Below, piece after piece: positions 27,557 to 35,779 of a DNA stretch of 64,000 bases. Source of the DNA: Marinobacter sp. DY40_1A1. GTDB lineage: Bacteria > Pseudomonadota > Gammaproteobacteria > Pseudomonadales > Oleiphilaceae. The number at the start of each line of letters is the position of its first letter. Position 1 is the first letter of the stretch. The notes below the pieces were generated by a model, which worked only from the letters and a program-made list of their open reading frames with translations, did no database searches and was not told where the DNA came from. Position numbers and translations under genes: made by a program. The DNA lies in the NCBI RefSeq assembly GCF_016597815.1, contig NZ_VCHA01000005.1, forward strand, positions 310,001 through 374,000. Direction: 5' to 3'.

Positions 27557-27996
27557 GAGTTTCCCCCACGCTTGAGTGATCGAACCACATTGGTGACAAC
27601 ACCAAACACCTCCATCACCATATCGCCCTCAATGGTAATGGGTGTGTAAGCCGAATTTCTTGGAAGCAACAGAACCGGAGGCGGGGTGAGGTGAAGTTGT
27701 TTCACTGTCATTTCAGACTCCAAGCTGGCGATGATAATGTCGCCGTGCGCGGCTCGTAGTGAGCGATCAACCACCAGTACATCGCCTGGGTAGATGCCAG
27801 CGTCAACCATGGACTCACCTTGTACCCGCACGAAAAAGGTTGCGGCCGGATGCTGAATACACAGCTCGTTCAGATCCAGGGTTTTCTCAACGTAATCCTC
27901 GGCAGGGGATGGAAAACCCGCCGATACACGTTCCAAAAAGAACGGGATGCCAAGTTGAGAGAGCGACTTATGGTCGCCAAGAAGTGTGACGGGCAT
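27553..27996 (-). CDS. umuD: UmuD-like SOS protease
   Basis: UmuD is cleaved upon RecA activation to UmuD', which with UmuC makes Pol V. The 147-aa product has the cleavage site Ala26-Gly27 (SAGFPSPAED), the catalytic Ser62 (GESM) and Lys99 (EMTVKQL), so it looks active. A LexA box lies 15 bp upstream. No umuC follows; the next gene is a coupled HEXXH protein. Either umuC is elsewhere in the genome or this UmuD acts on another partner. Confidence 0.92.
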   Translation of the reverse strand: MPVTLLGDHKSLSQLGIPFFLERVSAGFPSPAEDYVEKTLDLNELCIQHPAATFFVRVQGESMVDAGIYPGDVLVVDRSLRAAHGDIIIASLESEMTVKQLHLTPPPVLLLPRNSAYTPITIEGDMVMEVFGVVTNVVRSLKRGGNS

Positions 27997-28010
27997 ATTA
28001 CACCTGAATA

Positions 28011-28026
28011 CTGTTTATATGTACAG
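28011..28026. promoter_or_regulatory. LexA operator (SOS box)
   Basis: CTGTTTATATGTACAG matches CTG-N10-CAG with an AT-rich centre, the gammaproteobacterial LexA consensus. It is 15 bp upstream of the umuD start, where LexA would block transcription or promoter clearance. Operon controlled: umuD plus the HEXXH gene. Confidence 0.88.
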
Positions 28027-28135
28027 TATTCTGGTGTGGTTTCTCCGTTGGGTCAATTCCGGCAACCAAAAATCCCGTAAATTTGTGGGCAGAGGTGGCA
28101 CCGCAATGCAGTGCCCCTTTCAACTACAGCAGGGC

Positions 28136-28561
28136 TTATGTGCTCCTGGTTCGGAGAAACAAAACACAGGGGAGGGCAATAGCGATCAGTACACAGACAA
28201 TTGGAACCGCATCGGACTGGAAGGTTGGCAGCACAATCTCTACGGCAAAATAGCAAACCAGTAGCGCGCTCAGATGCAGAGTGACGAACAGCAAAAAGTC
28301 GCGAGGACTGGGCTGAGTGTGTTCAGACCACATGGTCGAGAGGTGAATCCCACTCATCACCAACGCAGCGTCTAAGGGGAGCACAAACATTAGCCCAGAT
28401 TGTCCACTGACACTTGCGATGACCTCCGGGCTGATCAAGTTCAACGGTGAGTAAGCAGCTATCAGTGTTCCGATGCTCATCAGGAACACCGCAATTGAGG
28501 CAGAGTTCAGATATGCCTGAAGGTTGCTTATGGCCTGTTGGTAGCGATTATGCTCTTCCAT
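28136..28561 (-). CDS. Hypothetical four-TM membrane protein
   Basis: The 141-aa protein has a short polar N-terminus (MEEHNRYQQAISNLQ), then four hydrophobic segments (~20-38, ~57-72, ~89-108, ~117-135). I do not recognise the family. It lies alone between the SOS operon and the AAA gene, and is transcribed divergently from the latter. The 28562-28757 gap would contain both promoters. Confidence 0.65.
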   Translation of the reverse strand: MEEHNRYQQAISNLQAYLNSASIAVFLMSIGTLIAAYSPLNLISPEVIASVSGQSGLMFVLPLDAALVMSGIHLSTMWSEHTQPSPRDFLLFVTLHLSALLVCYFAVEIVLPTFQSDAVPIVCVLIAIALPCVLFLRTRST

Positions 28562-28757
28562 TACGAATCCTCTTTTTTATGCTCTCTTATTCTTGGGCGC
28601 GATGATTTTTTGGTTATTTGAGGCATCGCCCTAGCAGCATATCGTAGTTCTTGATTCCTCCTAATCTGTCCCTTTTTAAGGGGAAAATATGCCTCCTGCG
28701 ACGAACCCTGTCGCTTTCGCTCTGTAATATGGCCATTCAAGATATGGAGGCTCGCCT

Positions 28758-30869
28758 ATGTTGCAGTGGAGCGAACTTATCGATGAAGCCCGTGAAATGG
28801 ATCAAGACACGACGGCATCCAAAGATGACCTGACCCTTCTTCAGATCTATCTCTGCAGGCTTTATCTCACTCCAGGGTATGAGCACACGCTTAGTCTGTT
28901 TAACACCGAAGAAAGCCTGGCGTTTCTGGGCATTGAAGCACCAGAGCATTCGGATTCACTACGCACCCGTGAGTGCCTGAGTATCATAAGAAAACGAGAG
29001 AAAGTGCTTGTCGCCTCTCTAAAAGGCAAGCCGAAGTTGTCTTTCGAGCCGCTCCTGAACAGCCTGGTGAACCTGCTAAAGCCCGACATGGTCGAAACCA
29101 AGTTGCTGATCTACGCCATGCTTCTGCTCAAACATCCTCAGGCTCAGCCAGTGCTGCGTGAACTTGAAATCAACGAGATCAACAACTCGGTGAATGCACT
29201 GGCGAGGGCGATGCGTGAGTCTCCCCGTACAGTTGCGCGGGCGCTCGATGAAGATTCCATGCTCTGCCAGATCCGCCTGCTGGAGGCACCCAATCGTGGA
29301 AGCGATATCTGGGACCTTGTAGAAGCAGGCCCTTTGCTTGGGCAACTCGTGTTGGCCACCTCCGATAACCATAACGGCCAGAGTGAACGTGACATCGAGC
29401 AGATGTTATTCAGATATGTATGCCCTCGAGGACCAGAAGCACAGCATCGAATCGGGGAGTTCAAGGGGGTGCCAGAGTTACAGCTGATGCTGGACTATCT
29501 CCAGAGTGCGCTCTTCAACAAAGCCAGAGGCAAAAATATCCTGCTTTACGGTAAGCCCGGTACCGGCAAAACACAGCTGGCGCGTGCTATGGCCGAACAA
29601 CTTGGGGCTCCACTCTACGAAGTGCCCACCAAAAGTGAGCGGTCCGGTGCTATGACCGGTCGCATCCGCCTGGACGCTGCGAAAATGGCCCAGATGTTTC
29701 TGGAAGACCGCTTGGGTGCCATTTTGTTATTTGATGAAATGGAAGACGCGTTCCGAAAATCGGGCGATCTCGCAAAGGGCTGGTTCAACCAGCTGCTGGA
29801 AGAAAATCAGGCACCGGTCATCTGGATCAGCAATAACATTCGCGAAGTCGATCCTGCCTTCCTCCGCCGTTTCGATTTTATTTTTGAGGTTCAGGGTTCC
29901 GGCTCTGATCGACAAACAGAGATGCTGAAGAATGAACTGTCTGCGCTACCCGTGGCCCCCGACTGGATTACCGGTGCGGCCAAACAGCCGTGGATGACGC
30001 TCGCCTTGGCCAAAAATCTGACAGAAGTGGCGCAGCACCTTCCACCAAAGCAGTTGGTTCGAAACCAGCAACGGCTCGAAGCGCTGATTGCGCAGCGACT
30101 GTCCGCCATGGGTGAGAATAAGCCGATCAATGTTTTAAGAAAGCGCACAGTGCCGGACTTTCCCGCGTTCAGAACGGAGTGGATCAATACCCGGCCAACT
30201 CTGAGGAACGTTGAGCGAATTGCCCGCAGGGAAGGTACTGCCCGCATCTGCCTTTATGGGCCGCCGGGTGCCGGTAAAACTGCCTACGCCCAGGAATTGG
30301 CCAAGCGCCTTAAAAAGCCCTTCCTTTTACAATCCGGTGGTGACTTGCTGGGTAAGTATGTCGGTGAGACAGAAAAGAACATCGCAGCCATGTTCGACAA
30401 GGCAGAAAAGACCGGTGCGGTGCTTCTGCTAGATGAAGCAGATACCTTCCTCTACAACCGTGGTATGGCGCAACGCAGTTGGGAGGTGAGTGCAATCAAT
30501 GAGTTCATGGTTCGACTGGAGCGGTTCGAAGGTGTTTTTCTGGCGACCACCAACCGCTTTGAAAGCTTCGACAAAGCCATCCTGCGTCGCTTCCAGCTGA
30601 AAGTGGAGTTTGGTTGCCTGAGTTCCGGTCAGATTAGAGCCATCATAACGGCTTGTGTAGTGGACACAGGCAAGGCAAAAGCTCTGACAAACGACCAGCT
30701 CAACCACCTTGATCACCTGACACCGGGCCTTATTCGAGCTGCTGTTCAGAACCTCCATTTGCGAGGATTCAGGGCGAGGACGGAAAGGCTGCTTGAAGCC
30801 TTGAAAGAGGAGCAGCGCCTGCAGACTGAAGGCGTTGTTAGCCAGCCGATTGGCTTCGTACAGCAATAA
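28758..30869 (+). CDS. Tandem AAA+ ATPase
   Basis: The 703-aa protein has two AAA modules. The first has Walker A GKPGTGKTQLA (~265) and Walker B ILLFDEMED (~320); the second has Walker A GPPGAGKTAYA (~501) and Walker B VLLLDEADTF (~555), with sensor and arginine-finger regions (ATTNRFESFDKAILRRFQ). The N-terminal ~230 residues are helical and of unknown family. GGAGG lies 8 bp before the ATG. It looks like a Cdc48/FtsH-type unfoldase or remodeller. It is 10 bp from the OGFr-like gene, so the two probably form one module at the edge of the defence island. Confidence 0.85.
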   Translation: MLQWSELIDEAREMDQDTTASKDDLTLLQIYLCRLYLTPGYEHTLSLFNTEESLAFLGIEAPEHSDSLRTRECLSIIRKREKVLVASLKGKPKLSFEPLLNSLVNLLKPDMVETKLLIYAMLLLKHPQAQPVLRELEINEINNSVNALARAMRESPRTVARALDEDSMLCQIRLLEAPNRGSDIWDLVEAGPLLGQLVLATSDNHNGQSERDIEQMLFRYVCPRGPEAQHRIGEFKGVPELQLMLDYLQSALFNKARGKNILLYGKPGTGKTQLARAMAEQLGAPLYEVPTKSERSGAMTGRIRLDAAKMAQMFLEDRLGAILLFDEMEDAFRKSGDLAKGWFNQLLEENQAPVIWISNNIREVDPAFLRRFDFIFEVQGSGSDRQTEMLKNELSALPVAPDWITGAAKQPWMTLALAKNLTEVAQHLPPKQLVRNQQRLEALIAQRLSAMGENKPINVLRKRTVPDFPAFRTEWINTRPTLRNVERIARREGTARICLYGPPGAGKTAYAQELAKRLKKPFLLQSGGDLLGKYVGETEKNIAAMFDKAEKTGAVLLLDEADTFLYNRGMAQRSWEVSAINEFMVRLERFEGVFLATTNRFESFDKAILRRFQLKVEFGCLSSGQIRAIITACVVDTGKAKALTNDQLNHLDHLTPGLIRAAVQNLHLRGFRARTERLLEALKEEQRLQTEGVVSQPIGFVQQ

Positions 30870-30879
30870 GGACGCACCT

Positions 30880-31485
30880 ATGACTAAGCAACTCCAGCCC
30901 TGGAAGGTTGGCTGTGCCCATGCAGGGCATATCAGAGCTTCGGTCAGATTCCGCCTGCTCAGCCTGGGAAGCGCAAGCCCGAACCATAGCAGCCCGTTAA
31001 TCCAGTTCATCCGGGGAGAGGGCAAAGACCACCGGGGACGAACCTTGGATGAGGTGCTGGCAATGGACGATTTCTGGTTGGAGCATACCCACGATTATGT
31101 ACAGTGGCTGTTCCCGCTCCCGGAGCCAAGTCGGGCGAACCCAATGGCGCCAGTTTTGACGATGGCCGATATAGAACGCTTTCGCAAAGACAGTGCACTG
31201 CGAGAGCAACACCGTGAAGCTTTGGACCGAATGTTGAGGTTCTTCGGGCTAATCCGCCGGCGTGGTTTAGTTGAACCACTGCATGCGTTGAACCCAAAAG
31301 AGCACATATGGCTCAAAGCCGGTGGCCATAATCATCTGCGGATAACGCGCATTATCCGCAGTTTTCATTATTGCCAGCAGCCAGTGCTGGCCAGGCGCCT
31401 TCAGTCAGCGTTTATCAGCATTGGACAAAGCCAGGGCTATGTGGGTGAGCAAACAATTGGATATTGGTTGAGAGCCACAGACTAA
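30880..31485 (+). CDS. Opioid growth factor receptor-related protein (OGFr_N-like)
   Basis: A 201-aa soluble protein beginning at the ATG at 30880 with AAGGA upstream. It carries the hallmark of the OGFr conserved region: HDYVQWLFPLPEPSRANP (~residues 70-87), then helices with LREQHREALDRMLRFFGL and an R/H-rich tail. Bacterial members are scattered and uncharacterised; the name reflects homology only. Operon partner of the tandem AAA ATPase. A perfect 10-bp inverted repeat (31336-31361) lies within its 3' third. Confidence 0.82.
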   Translation: MTKQLQPWKVGCAHAGHIRASVRFRLLSLGSASPNHSSPLIQFIRGEGKDHRGRTLDEVLAMDDFWLEHTHDYVQWLFPLPEPSRANPMAPVLTMADIERFRKDSALREQHREALDRMLRFFGLIRRRGLVEPLHALNPKEHIWLKAGGHNHLRITRIIRSFHYCQQPVLARRLQSAFISIGQSQGYVGEQTIGYWLRATD

Positions 31486-31489
31486 GGGG

Positions 31490-31729
31490 TTATTGGCACC
31501 GGATTTCAACAATTACGACAGAGAATGGCTTTTGGTTGTTTAATGGTCCGACGAGGTAGGAGTTGTCGGAATCGGGTTCTTGCCAGACAGCTTTAACTGA
31601 GCAAATCGTGTTATTGGTGATTTTATTCTGGCCGATGAGGCTGCCCGCTACGATTTGATCGAGCCGTTCAGACCATTCGGCAAACGTGCGATGGAAGTTA
31701 CGTTTGCTGATAAAAACAAGGTAGCTCAC
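31490..31729 (-). CDS. Small hypothetical protein coupled to DUF4236 gene
   Basis: A 79-aa protein starting at the GTG at 31729, whose GTGA overlaps the stop of the DUF4236 gene. A TTG at 31732 is the alternative start. The sequence (MSYLVFISKRNFHRTFAEW, then PFSVVIVEIRC) shows short beta strands and no membrane segment. Probably an operon partner of the DUF4236 protein; function unknown. Confidence 0.6.
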   Translation of the reverse strand: MSYLVFISKRNFHRTFAEWSERLDQIVAGSLIGQNKITNNTICSVKAVWQEPDSDNSYLVGPLNNQKPFSVVIVEIRCQ

Positions 31730-32943
31730 CAAGGCTCAATAGCTCTGAAAATCCCGGTTTTGGTCATGTCACGTTTAAGCTCAAAAGCTGCCAGTGCCTT
31801 CACCGGATCTATCGCTTCAAGATTGCCAGAGTGAATCTGGCTCCAGGCCGCGCGATTTACCTTAACGCTATAAAGATACTTGTCCTCAACCCCGCCGGTT
31901 GCGGCATTGGGCACTTGAGTAAAGGCCGAGAGAATCACCTGCTTAACCGATGGCGCAGAGGCAAAGCATTCGCCTATCAACCGAATACCCATGCCGTGCA
32001 CATGGGCCATATATAGCTTGCGTGAGGCGGTATCCGAAAGTTCGCTTACCGATACGCCCACGCCTCGCTTGTAGGTGCGTAGCTCCGTGGTTGGAAAATC
32101 TTCAATCTCGGGTAAATCCACATCCAGCATCAGTGTTTGGCCATCAGCGGATAGCTCAAACGAAAGCTCGGTTTCCAGCGGCCAGTCTATATCCTGCAGA
32201 TGATCGTCCAGCACAGATTCCATAGCAGTAACATCTCCAAGCTTGGCGCTTCTGTAGAGGCTTTGACGTTCAGATTCAGCCCTCTCGAAGGCTAGCTTTT
32301 CACTCTCCCACTGCTCACGCCGTTGCCGGTATTGAGCCTGCTTGCGCTCATTGGATTCACCAAAAGCTCTGCGCCGGGCAGGGCACAGGTAGGCCAGCCA
32401 GTCCAGTTTTCTTAATTGTGGTGGGGTGGGATTGGCAATCTCAAACGGCTCTGAAATAAATGAGGGAAACCTATGAGGCGGCGGTGTGTCCAGATGAACA
32501 GTGCTGATCGTCGCCATCATCCGGCTATGATTATCCACATACCGCTGCAGTGCTCTCTCCAAGTCTTCCCGGCCATAGGTTTTGGCAACCTCCAGCGCCT
32601 CGTCGCCCAGATCATTACCCTCAGCATCGATAATGCTGATGTCGCCGGTTTTTGCGTTTAGCTGTACACCTGCAATTTTCTCTGCGAAAGGCGGCAACGC
32701 AGATTCCTGGCGTTTACCCCGGGTGCGTCGGCTTTTGCCTCTTCCGGTTTTTCCACCAGATGTAGAGAGTTTCTCTCGATAAGACAAACCCGTGCCGGGA
32801 ATGCCCGCGTTGCCGTAAAGGCCATTTCGTCCCATGGTGACATTGGCGCCCCGGACACCTGCGGAAACGCTTACTCCACGTTTGCCAAGGTTGAGGCGAA
32901 CGCCGGGGAAGATTGAGACGGTTCTGCGGAAACGAAAAGCCAT
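31726..32943 (-). CDS. DUF4236 domain-containing protein
   Basis: The 405-aa protein begins with the DUF4236 signature (~1-55): FRFRRTVSIFPGVRLNLGKRGVSVSAG and NVTMGRNGLYGNAGIPGTGLSY, a short beta-rich domain common in bacteria and of unknown role. It is followed by a basic linker (KTGRGKSRRTRGKRQ, ~68-82), a central acidic and helical part, and a C-terminal domain (~250-405) of unknown type. No signal peptide. Transcribed opposite to the neighbouring AAA-OGFr module. Confidence 0.82.
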   Translation of the reverse strand: MAFRFRRTVSIFPGVRLNLGKRGVSVSAGVRGANVTMGRNGLYGNAGIPGTGLSYREKLSTSGGKTGRGKSRRTRGKRQESALPPFAEKIAGVQLNAKTGDISIIDAEGNDLGDEALEVAKTYGREDLERALQRYVDNHSRMMATISTVHLDTPPPHRFPSFISEPFEIANPTPPQLRKLDWLAYLCPARRRAFGESNERKQAQYRQRREQWESEKLAFERAESERQSLYRSAKLGDVTAMESVLDDHLQDIDWPLETELSFELSADGQTLMLDVDLPEIEDFPTTELRTYKRGVGVSVSELSDTASRKLYMAHVHGMGIRLIGECFASAPSVKQVILSAFTQVPNAATGGVEDKYLYSVKVNRAAWSQIHSGNLEAIDPVKALAAFELKRDMTKTGIFRAIEPW

Positions 32944-32988
32944 ATACGATCTTGCCTGCCAGTTAACTCAGGAATGGATAAGATGCTG

Positions 32989-33234
32989 CTATGCAGTGAT
33001 ATTCCAAACAACATTCGCCAGTTCCTCAACATATCGAAAGCGCCCGCGTAATGGCGGGCAGACCCGCACTACATCATCCACTACACCTTCGTTGTTCTGA
33101 CTTTGCCAGCTCAATGGTCTCTGTGAATGCCAACTTTGAACGATCAACTGAATGGGATAATTCAGAAACGGGGCCAGGTCGAAAACGATAGGGTTTTCTG
33201 AGGAGGATGCTGCGTTCAATACAGACTCAGTCAT
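32989..33234 (-). CDS. Small hypothetical protein, 81 aa
   Basis: The frame is open from 33288, but the ATG at 33234 (MTESVLNAASSSENPIVFD) gives a more typical start; the ribosome binding site is weak for both. The sequence is soluble, with VFDLAPFLNYPIQLIVQSW and a C-terminal RFRYVEELANVVWNITA. No family recognised. It lies 45 bp after the DUF4236 start and faces away from the plus-strand triplet that follows. Confidence 0.5.
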   Translation of the reverse strand: MTESVLNAASSSENPIVFDLAPFLNYPIQLIVQSWHSQRPLSWQSQNNEGVVDDVVRVCPPLRGRFRYVEELANVVWNITA

Positions 33235-33338
33235 GATTTTGCCCTGTAGTTGTTTGGTATTTGAGAGTTTATAAAATCGTGACGACATAAACTGTCGCAG
33301 CGCGCTTGCATAATGATCCTATCAAACAGGAGGATCTT

Positions 33339-33596
33339 ATGAACGGAAATCTCACTCCAAAGCAAATCTCAAGGGCGCTATTCGAAGCCGACCCCATGAA
33401 CACCAGTTGCCGGGAGAACGATTGTCTCGATGAGTACGACTATGTAGCCCAAGCGGTGGCCGACCGGCTAATAGAAGGATGGAGTCTCGATCGGGCACTG
33501 GTCACGGAAGTCTCGGAATGGTTTTTCAACGGCGAGCAATTTGATGTCAGCAGGCTGACACTCGCTTTTAAACTGATCAGGGAGGAATGGCCGTGA
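33339..33596 (+). CDS. Small hypothetical protein, first of three-gene module
   Basis: The ATG at 33339 follows CAGGAGGATCTT, a strong ribosome binding site; the 85-aa product begins MNGNLTPKQISRALFEADP. It is acidic and helical (DCLDEYDYVAQAVADRLIEG, VTEVSEWFFNGEQFD). It has no known family. Its stop overlaps the next gene's GTG (GTGA), and the third gene follows in TAATG linkage, so the three are one translationally coupled set. Confidence 0.68.
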   Translation: MNGNLTPKQISRALFEADPMNTSCRENDCLDEYDYVAQAVADRLIEGWSLDRALVTEVSEWFFNGEQFDVSRLTLAFKLIREEWP

Positions 33597-33979
33597 TTTT
33601 CACATTCAAAGTGGATGGTTTGATCTACGAACTAGCAGCCAGTCGCAGTAATTCCATTTATCTGGCCATCATTGGCGGCGCGTCGCCAACCTATCAGCCG
33701 GAATACGATCCCTTTGACTGGAATTACACACCCTATATAACGGCAGATGTGGGTTCCACTCGCTACCCGATCACGGTGTTGCGCATGGTGCTCCGAAGAG
33801 TCATTCAGTGGATTGGAGAGACACGCCCACCGCTGTTCAGCTTTTCTGCCGAGACGGATAAACGCAGAAAGATCTACCGCAGGGTGGCTCAACATCTGGT
33901 CAAACGATTTCCCTACCAGTTTGCAGAAGAGGGTTCCGCTTTTTACTTCTATCGCATAAAAATGCCCCAGGAGGTGTAA
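33593..33979 (+). CDS. Hypothetical protein, second of three-gene module
   Basis: A 128-aa product from the GTG at 33593, which sits 7 bp after GGAGG; an in-frame ATG at 33587 is too close to that site. The protein looks beta-rich at the N-terminus (IFTFKVDGLIYELAASRSNSIYLAIIGG) and basic toward the end (ETDKRRKIYRRVAQHLVKRFPYQF). No family recognised, no membrane segment. Confidence 0.66.
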   Translation: MIFTFKVDGLIYELAASRSNSIYLAIIGGASPTYQPEYDPFDWNYTPYITADVGSTRYPITVLRMVLRRVIQWIGETRPPLFSFSAETDKRRKIYRRVAQHLVKRFPYQFAEEGSAFYFYRIKMPQEV

Positions 33980-34602
33980 TGATAAAGAACTTCAAAACTG
34001 ACCTGGTAATCCGCGTAGCCGCAATTCCACATGAAGAAATTCTAAATGCCATGGGATATAACCGAGCCACCTCCGCCAACCTGGAGCGCCTGCAAAACGT
34101 ATTGGACGATGAAGAATTCGGCCTGAACGATGGTGGCTTCGATTTCAAATATAGCAGCGAAGGTTTCCTGCGGGCTTTATGTACCGTTACAGGCATGGAT
34201 ATGGCGTTGGCAGACCAACGCATTACCCGCTTGAAAAAGCGGCTCGGTGAAGAAAAAGCTGCCTTCAAACCCTACCTTTGGGTAGATACAGGCTTCAAAC
34301 GTAAAAACCAGCCCCTGTTTGCGCTTTCGGTGTGCGAGCACCAACGCTATGTGCATTTTAAAAAAGGTTTCTGGCGCTTGACGCTCGACAAGCAGCTAGG
34401 CCTTGCACAGTGTATGGTTCGGGAGCATGTCTACGAAACCGGCGGAACCCTTGGAATCTGGGGTGATATCAAGCAGTATTGGTTCTATTACAAAAAGAAC
34501 GCAGCCTATTTGTTAGCCCGCAACGGTGAATTAACAGGGAAATGTGAGGGATCAGAACCCAGCAAGGCCACGGGAAACAAGGCCTTTAATCTGATCACTT
34601 AG
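33979..34602 (+). CDS. Hypothetical protein, third of three-gene module
   Basis: A 207-aa soluble protein (MIKNFKTDLVIRVAAIPHEEI) with GGAGG upstream and its ATG overlapping the previous stop (TAATG). It contains a central part with ADQRITRLKKRLGEEKAAF, then PYLWVDTGFKRKNQPLFALSV and GIWGDIKQYWFYYK. I do not recognise it. Coupling with the two small genes before it suggests a three-component complex of unknown role at the edge of the defence island. Confidence 0.68.
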   Translation: MIKNFKTDLVIRVAAIPHEEILNAMGYNRATSANLERLQNVLDDEEFGLNDGGFDFKYSSEGFLRALCTVTGMDMALADQRITRLKKRLGEEKAAFKPYLWVDTGFKRKNQPLFALSVCEHQRYVHFKKGFWRLTLDKQLGLAQCMVREHVYETGGTLGIWGDIKQYWFYYKKNAAYLLARNGELTGKCEGSEPSKATGNKAFNLIT

Positions 34603-34647
34603 GCAACACGCACAGCCTCGCATTTGCGGATTAAGGAAGCAGTATCC

Positions 34648-35565
34648 ATGTATGACCTGATTGGCGATATTCACGGGCACGCAAGTGAACTCAAAGCTCT
34701 GCTAACCAAAATGGACTATCGGGAGACCGATGGCGTTTGGCAGCATCCTGAACGCAAAGTGATTTTTCTTGGGGATTTTGTAGATCGTGGCCCCGAACAG
34801 GTTGAAGCCGTTCAGATTGCCCAGGGTATGGTTGATAGCGGAAATGCCTTGGCGGTCATGGGTAACCACGAGTTCAATGCCGTCGCCTGGGCGACGCCAG
34901 ACCCACAAAACCCCGATGAGTATCTTCGCCCCCACACCGATAAAAACTTCAAGCAGCATAGAGCTTTCTTGGCGCAGGTAGGTGAGGGCAGTGAGCTTCA
35001 CCACAGCATGCTTGATTGGTTTAAAACGCTACCGCTGTATTTAGATCTGCCGGAGTTTCGGGTGGTGCATGCTTGCTGGCATCCGACGTATCTGGAAATT
35101 GCCGATAAATACACGAATGCCCGGAACCGTTTGTTACCAGAGGCCTGGGAAACCAGTGCCCGGGAAGGTAGTGAGGCCTACGAGGCCATCGAAACCTTGC
35201 TAAAAGGGTTGGAGATACCCCTGAAGAATGGCCACTACTTTCTGGACCAAAGTGGCCATAAGCGCACCGATATACGAACCAAGTGGTGGAAGACAGAAAG
35301 CCTAACCTACCGGGATTTGGCGATGGTACCTGGCTCAGAAATTGAGAAGATCCCCCATGACCCTGTTGAGGCTCATATTCTTCCTGGCTATGACGGAGAA
35401 AAGCCGGTGTTTGTTGGGCATTACTGGATGATGGGGGAGCCAGAGCCTTTGAGTGAGCATGTTGCTTGCTTGGATTACAGTGTGGCTGGGGGGCGTGGAA
35501 AGCTTTGTGCATACCGGTTTGATGGGGAGAAAGTCCTTACCAATAGTGGGTTTGTTTGGGTTTAA
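34648..35565 (+). CDS. Calcineurin-like metallophosphoesterase (PrpE/Ap4A hydrolase-like)
   Basis: The start MYDLIGDIHGH at 34648 has AAGGA about 10 bp upstream. The 305-aa protein has the metal-site motifs GDIHGHASEL (~6-15), FLGDFVDRGPEQV (~42-54), MGNHEFNA (~74-81) and a later His (VVHACWHP). These place it with Ser/Thr-phosphatase or dinucleoside-tetraphosphatase-like enzymes. A further GHYWMMGE near the C-terminus supplies the last His. It is monocistronic and lies just before the defence operon without being part of it. Confidence 0.85.
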   Translation: MYDLIGDIHGHASELKALLTKMDYRETDGVWQHPERKVIFLGDFVDRGPEQVEAVQIAQGMVDSGNALAVMGNHEFNAVAWATPDPQNPDEYLRPHTDKNFKQHRAFLAQVGEGSELHHSMLDWFKTLPLYLDLPEFRVVHACWHPTYLEIADKYTNARNRLLPEAWETSAREGSEAYEAIETLLKGLEIPLKNGHYFLDQSGHKRTDIRTKWWKTESLTYRDLAMVPGSEIEKIPHDPVEAHILPGYDGEKPVFVGHYWMMGEPEPLSEHVACLDYSVAGGRGKLCAYRFDGEKVLTNSGFVWV

Positions 35566-35684
35566 AGAGGGGTACGATAACAAGCCGCGTTTAACGATAA
35601 GGGTTATGCACAATAAAAACGAAAGCTTGAACGCTAACCGTGTTGTATTTCCAAGGAAAAAGTAAAAGACTTTGTGTACTCTAG

Positions 35685-35736
35685 GCAGTATTTGGAATCC
35701 TGCGTAACGCAGCCAGCTTGGCAGCTGAAATACTGC
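35685..35736. promoter_or_regulatory. Three-way-junction palindrome upstream of defence operon
   Basis: An outer inverted repeat GCAGTATTT (35685-35693) / AAATACTGC (35728-35736) encloses two perfect inner hairpins: CTGCGTAACGCAG (35700-35712) and CAGCTTGGCAGCTG (35714-35727). Only six bases (GGAATC) and one C stay unpaired between them. The whole element ends 43 bp before the DUF499 start. It could be a compound operator, a structured 5' leader, a small RNA or a cruciform recognised by the system. Its role is inferred from position only. Confidence 0.6.
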
Positions 35737-35779
35737 GAACTAATGGAAAACAAACCGATAAGGGACCAAGAGGTCATCC

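Noticed and set aside
13283..28000. tRNA-Cys as island attachment site
   Set aside because: No integrase gene and no repeated tRNA 3' end were seen, so integration there is not supported.
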